From NCBI GenBank assembly GCA_024277475.1, contig JAJRVC010000352.1, forward strand, positions 1-10,305: a stretch of 10,305 nucleotides of DNA, written 5' to 3'. This stretch comes from Deltaproteobacteria bacterium. GTDB lineage: Bacteria > Desulfobacterota > Desulfobacteria > Desulfobacterales > JAFDCJ01. Every line of letters begins with the position of its first letter. The stretch's first letter is position 1. Below the pieces are notes generated by a model, which was given only the letters and a program-made list of their open reading frames with translations, was not told where the DNA came from and did not search any database. The position numbers and the translations under genes are program-made. Below are positions 7,474 to 10,305 of this stretch, piece after piece.

Positions 7474-7964
7474 AATGGACTCTGAATCCATGCAAGCAAG
7501 GCCAGATAATCCGGATCAGTGGTATTGAGAAAAATATTTCCCCCTTGATGTTGAACGCCACTGATCGATATTTCCAAGGGTTTTGTCAGGAGCAGACTGT
7601 TAACGGGATTAACCAAGTTGGACATGCCTGCCGACGAGTCATGGTTGGCTTGTAACTGATCTGCAGTGCACAGTTCGACGGTACATTCATAGAGACGCAG
7701 GTTTCCACCCGGGCCGCCTGAAAAAGGGTCATTTTTATCCCGGATATGACAACTCCCATTTGAACAACCACGATTGTCCAAAATGGCTTGAACATTGCTC
7801 TTAAAAACATCGTGATCCAATTCACCGACCGTGGCTTCCTCACCCGGCTCAACTTGACCACATCCCGTCATCAAGAGGAGAAGCAGTGTCATCAAAAATA
7901 TGCCCCAGATCCCATAAAAGGGCAATGAGACAGGCTGCTTCTCCTCTAATCTTTCTCGTGTCAT
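7470..7964 (-). CDS. Small lipoprotein with CX4CH cytochrome-like domain
   Basis: This is a 164-residue protein with a hydrophobic segment at about 19-33 and a lipobox (MTGC, Cys35), so it should be lipid-anchored, probably to the outer membrane. The rest is one cytochrome-like domain. It has CSNGSCH (67-73, a CX4CH variant of the haem c motif), a middle part containing NLVNPVNSLLL, and an end with DPDYLALLAWI. The same landmarks (VFxSxVxxIL, NPxNSxLLL, TDPDY, LxWI) occur in the last 95 residues of the HzsA-like protein upstream, so the two domains are paralogous. An additional pair, Cys94 and Cys99, lies between them and is not in the paralogue. The gap to the upstream gene is 31 bases, and no strong ribosome binding site precedes the ATG. 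It may be a haem partner of the HzsA-like protein, or a related domain that has lost haem. Confidence 0.8.
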   Translation of the reverse strand: MTRERLEEKQPVSLPFYGIWGIFLMTLLLLLMTGCGQVEPGEEATVGELDHDVFKSNVQAILDNRGCSNGSCHIRDKNDPFSGGPGGNLRLYECTVELCTADQLQANHDSSAGMSNLVNPVNSLLLTKPLEISISGVQHQGGNIFLNTTDPDYLALLAWIQSPL

Positions 7965-7990
7965 ATCACTTCGCGAATAACAGAAGAGTT

Positions 7991-8020
7991 TTGGATTACG
8001 GCTGCGCCGCCGTAATCCAA
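7991..8020 (-). repeat. Perfect 12-bp inverted repeat (hairpin) over the stop codon of the HzsA-like gene
   Basis: The arms are 7991-8002 (TTGGATTACGGC) and 8009-8020, perfect reverse complements, with a 6-base loop at 8003-8008. The hairpin contains the last codons and the TAA stop (7996-7998) of the upstream gene and ends 26 bases before the next start codon. No run of T follows on the minus strand (the following bases are AAACTCTTCTG), so it is not a standard intrinsic terminator. It could stabilise the 3' end of a processed transcript or reduce expression of downstream genes. Function is inferred; the repeat itself is seen directly. Confidence 0.7.
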
Positions 8021-10305
8021 TCCAGAATTGTGGTGTAATCTGGATCGGTGTTTGGCAAAGGCGCTGTCGTTGTCCCGGTCATGGGCAAGGTACCATCCCC
8101 TTTCAAAAGCAGGATGCTATTGGCAGGATTCGTCACATTCACCCGTGAGGACACCGCACCAAAATCACCTTCAGCACTTCCCGTCAAGACAAAGTCACTG
8201 TCTCCAGCAGCCAAATGACAGGCACCGCCACACCGCGTGGTGAGAATCGGCAAAACCGTGCTTTCAAAAACCTCTGTGCTCAGGTTGGCGCGGCCCGGAT
8301 TCGTGATGACTGCTTTATTCGTAAACTGAGAACCCAAATCAATCCACTCGACAAGCATTAATTTTTCGGTACTCGTCAACATGGCCGCATGATTGTTTGC
8401 ATCCGTTTCAGGAATATCCTTGGCTGCACGAAGTTCCTCGCCATACATGCGTTCGATGAGATGACTTTGACGCGATTCACCTGTTCGCACAAGCCCGGAA
8501 CCATTCATATTGTCCACTAAACTTTCATAAGAAATGGTAAAACCCGCACCCGAGAGATCGCCCGTCAAATCTATATTTCCTGCAGGCCCTGCTACCGCTG
8601 CGTGACACGTGACACATTTCGCGGTAAAGATGGATTGAACATGTTCAACATAGTCAATGACCTCAGTCGTCGTGGGTGCACTTAAGGTTGATGGCAAACG
8701 ACCCACTTGAAAGGCAATCGCGTCTGCAGCAAGTCGTTGTGGATCACCTCCGCGCGGAGAATGACAGCCGTTACAGGTATTGGGTTCTCCTGGCCGCACC
8801 TGAAGCCAGTTTTCTTTGACTTTAAACGAACGTCTTTCGGAATCCACGACATTGAGCGTCAGCGCCGTATCTGCCGGAACGGTAATGCTAAAAGACCCGT
8901 CAGCCTCAACGGGAGCATAGCCCAAAATCTTCTGCCGTTCAAAATTCGTCGAACCAATATCTTCCCGACCGACACCCGGCATACTCGGCACGGCAGCAAT
9001 CACACGCACCTCTTTCACGACTTGTTTATTCGGGTTTGCAATCAAATTGTCAAAATCGATATTTCCGTTGGGATCACCATTCCTCAAATCAACCGCGACA
9101 CCATTCTTTCCAAGCACATTTCCCGAAAGGGCCCGATTTGCCTCGGAGTCATAGACACTGGAAGCACGGAGTACCCCCGTGCTTCCCTGGTCGCTTCGAT
9201 TCGCCACTCTGGTGGATTTGGCTGTTGGAATCTGATCTGCAGGCACAGCCATCAAAGGAATCGGCTCCACATACACCGTGTCCGAACCGGCCGCCGGAAG
9301 CTTTATCGGCTTCGCCACGCCATCTGTATTCAACATGTAAATACCGTAGGAAGGTGGCGGAACCTCCATGCCTTCCACTTCACTCGTTCCATCCTCAACG
9401 GAATAAGAAACGAGATAGCGGTCCGTGCCGTCCGGCACCTGATAAGCCCCATGGTAACGGCCATTGGGCGAGTCACCGCGCCTGGTTGAAATATTCTGAA
9501 AGGACACCAACTGTTGAGATGCGGTATTGTTATTATCCGCTTCATTTTCGACATCAAGCACACCGACAGCTCCCCCTTCAAATGTACCAGAAAGCGGCAT
9601 CATCGTCGCCGTGACCTTTCCATCAGCGCGCTCACGCACATCCAAAAAGGAATTGACGCCGGAATGCGAACCGTATTTCACAAAAAGGCTTGTGCCATCG
9701 GGTTCGATTTTGAAAATCGTAAACTTATTCACATTCGCCAGATGCTCCCATCGGCTAAACATAATGGTGCCATCTCTTAAGACGGTGGGATTGCGATCAT
9801 GACTCTGATTAAAGGAAATCTGAACCACTTCTCCTTCACCGCAGGAAGGTGCCGGGGAAAGCAGGGAAAGCTTCGTTGTGTCCAGTACATGCAGGAGCAT
9901 TGACTTTCTGCGTTCGTATTCATCCAGATGCCCCGGGCGATCCGATGTAAAAACGATACGACCATCGGGCAAATAAGCAGGTTCAATTTCATTGTCCGAA
10001 CCGCAAGTCAGCTGTCTCGGCATCCCGTCACGGCTGCCATCGGCTTTAACCGTGGCTTCATAAAGATGCCAATTGTCCGTACTGTTTTTCCGCATTGAAA
10101 AGAGAATGCGAAATGAATCAGAATCGGTCTGCAAAAAAATCTCAGGGTCTGAAACATCCCCTTCTCCATTGGTCATATCTGCGGTCAAATTCTGCAGTTT
10201 TCCCGAAGCACTGCCGGGGACAAGGGTCATGAGATCGCCACCTGCGGAAAACTCGATTGGGTCGAGCGGGTCACCGATGGCGTCAATAGAACGCTTCGCA
10301 AAAAC
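7996..10305 (-). CDS. HzsA-related multihaem c-type cytochrome with beta-propeller (5' end beyond window)
   Basis: The reading frame is open to the right edge: 25 more codons without a stop lie before the ATG at 10230, so the true start is outside the window. Numbering below counts from that ATG (744 residues visible after it). Residues about 1-330 have beta-propeller/PD40-like repeats, for example YLPDGRIVFTSDR near 86-98 and the similar LRDGTIMFSRW near 151-161. A middle domain at about 400-490 has GYAPVEADGSF and then the haem motif CNGCH (486-490). CVTCH follows at 539-543 and a variant CGGACH (CX3CH) at 667-672, the last within a cytochrome-like domain ending in DPDYTTILDWI. The order propeller, middle domain, CNGCH matches the family of hydrazine synthase alpha subunit-like proteins. 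Anammox chemistry is not implied: no HzsB or HzsC partner is visible. The likely location is periplasmic or extracellular, since haem c attachment needs export, although the signal peptide is not seen. It is the first gene visible in the operon. Confidence 0.85.
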   Translation of the reverse strand, partial: VFAKRSIDAIGDPLDPIEFSAGGDLMTLVPGSASGKLQNLTADMTNGEGDVSDPEIFLQTDSDSFRILFSMRKNSTDNWHLYEATVKADGSRDGMPRQLTCGSDNEIEPAYLPDGRIVFTSDRPGHLDEYERRKSMLLHVLDTTKLSLLSPAPSCGEGEVVQISFNQSHDRNPTVLRDGTIMFSRWEHLANVNKFTIFKIEPDGTSLFVKYGSHSGVNSFLDVRERADGKVTATMMPLSGTFEGGAVGVLDVENEADNNNTASQQLVSFQNISTRRGDSPNGRYHGAYQVPDGTDRYLVSYSVEDGTSEVEGMEVPPPSYGIYMLNTDGVAKPIKLPAAGSDTVYVEPIPLMAVPADQIPTAKSTRVANRSDQGSTGVLRASSVYDSEANRALSGNVLGKNGVAVDLRNGDPNGNIDFDNLIANPNKQVVKEVRVIAAVPSMPGVGREDIGSTNFERQKILGYAPVEADGSFSITVPADTALTLNVVDSERRSFKVKENWLQVRPGEPNTCNGCHSPRGGDPQRLAADAIAFQVGRLPSTLSAPTTTEVIDYVEHVQSIFTAKCVTCHAAVAGPAGNIDLTGDLSGAGFTISYESLVDNMNGSGLVRTGESRQSHLIERMYGEELRAAKDIPETDANNHAAMLTSTEKLMLVEWIDLGSQFTNKAVITNPGRANLSTEVFESTVLPILTTRCGGACHLAAGDSDFVLTGSAEGDFGAVSSRVNVTNPANSILLLKGDGTLPMTGTTTAPLPNTDPDYTTILDWITAAQP

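Noticed and set aside
7666..7683. Cys94 and Cys99 of the small lipoprotein as a second haem site.
   Set aside because: No histidine follows the second cysteine, so the haem c pattern is not met; a disulfide is more likely.
7991..8020. The hairpin as a rho-independent terminator.
   Set aside because: No T-run follows on the minus strand and the downstream gene begins only 26 bases later in what looks like the same operon.
8748..8759. A perfect 12-bp palindrome, CTCCGCGCGGAG.
   Set aside because: It lies inside the codons for the segment just after CNGCH (SPRGG), has no loop or T-run and no second copy that I can see; chance in a GC-rich codon stretch is enough to explain it.
8707..9614. Long plus-strand open frames (260 and 192 codons) opposite the HzsA-like gene.
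   Set aside because: They are antisense to a clearly supported protein; the translations are rich in H, R, S and C without domain signs, and they lack a plausible binding site.
7996..10305. Reading the HzsA-like gene as proof of anammox hydrazine synthesis.
   Set aside because: HzsA-like proteins are widespread outside anammox bacteria, no HzsB or HzsC is present, and the active-site residues cannot be confirmed here.

Overview
The window is a stretch of a Gram-negative bacterial genome with moderate base composition (by eye a little under 50% GC). All ten genes lie on the minus strand, so transcription runs from the right end to the left end. The largest gaps between them are about 30 bases, and several junctions are GTGA overlaps or very short gaps, so this looks like one long operon whose promoter and terminator are both outside the window. 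I see no tRNA, rRNA, CRISPR array, transposase or attachment site. The mix of envelope proteins (outer-membrane beta-barrels of the kind frequent in Myxococcota and related deltaproteobacteria-type lineages, TPR lipoproteins, CX4CH cytochrome-like lipoproteins) suggests such a lineage. That assignment is inference.

Right part (10305 to 7470): a large multihaem protein related to the alpha subunit of hydrazine synthase (HzsA-like: beta-propeller, middle domain with CNGCH, then cytochrome-like domains with CVTCH and a variant CX3CH). It runs off the right edge. Next comes a small lipoprotein carrying a copy of the same C-terminal cytochrome-like domain, with a CX4CH motif. A perfect 12-bp hairpin sits over the stop codon of the large gene.

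Middle part (7491 to 3144): a bacterial SH3 domain plus beta-barrel protein, a second small beta-barrel protein, a TlpA/ResA-type thioredoxin, a tiny DUF4266 lipoprotein ending in GGGCGCK, a DUF3570 outer-membrane protein and an ApbE-type FAD:protein FMN transferase. From general family knowledge, DUF4266, DUF3570, ApbE and TlpA-like proteins tend to sit together. The DUF3570 protein carries a DMVSSAS segment that resembles the ApbE flavinylation consensus.

Left part (3147 to 1): a periplasmic protein with a coiled coil and beta-rich domain, a large exported TPR and coiled-coil protein, and a TPR lipoprotein that runs off the left edge. These look like structural or scaffold parts of an envelope machine.

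Taken together, every protein appears to be exported, and the gene order joins haem proteins, a thiol reductase, a flavin-attaching enzyme, outer-membrane barrels and TPR scaffolds. The working hypothesis is an outer-membrane or cell-surface redox complex whose substrate is unknown. The sequence alone does not show the reaction.
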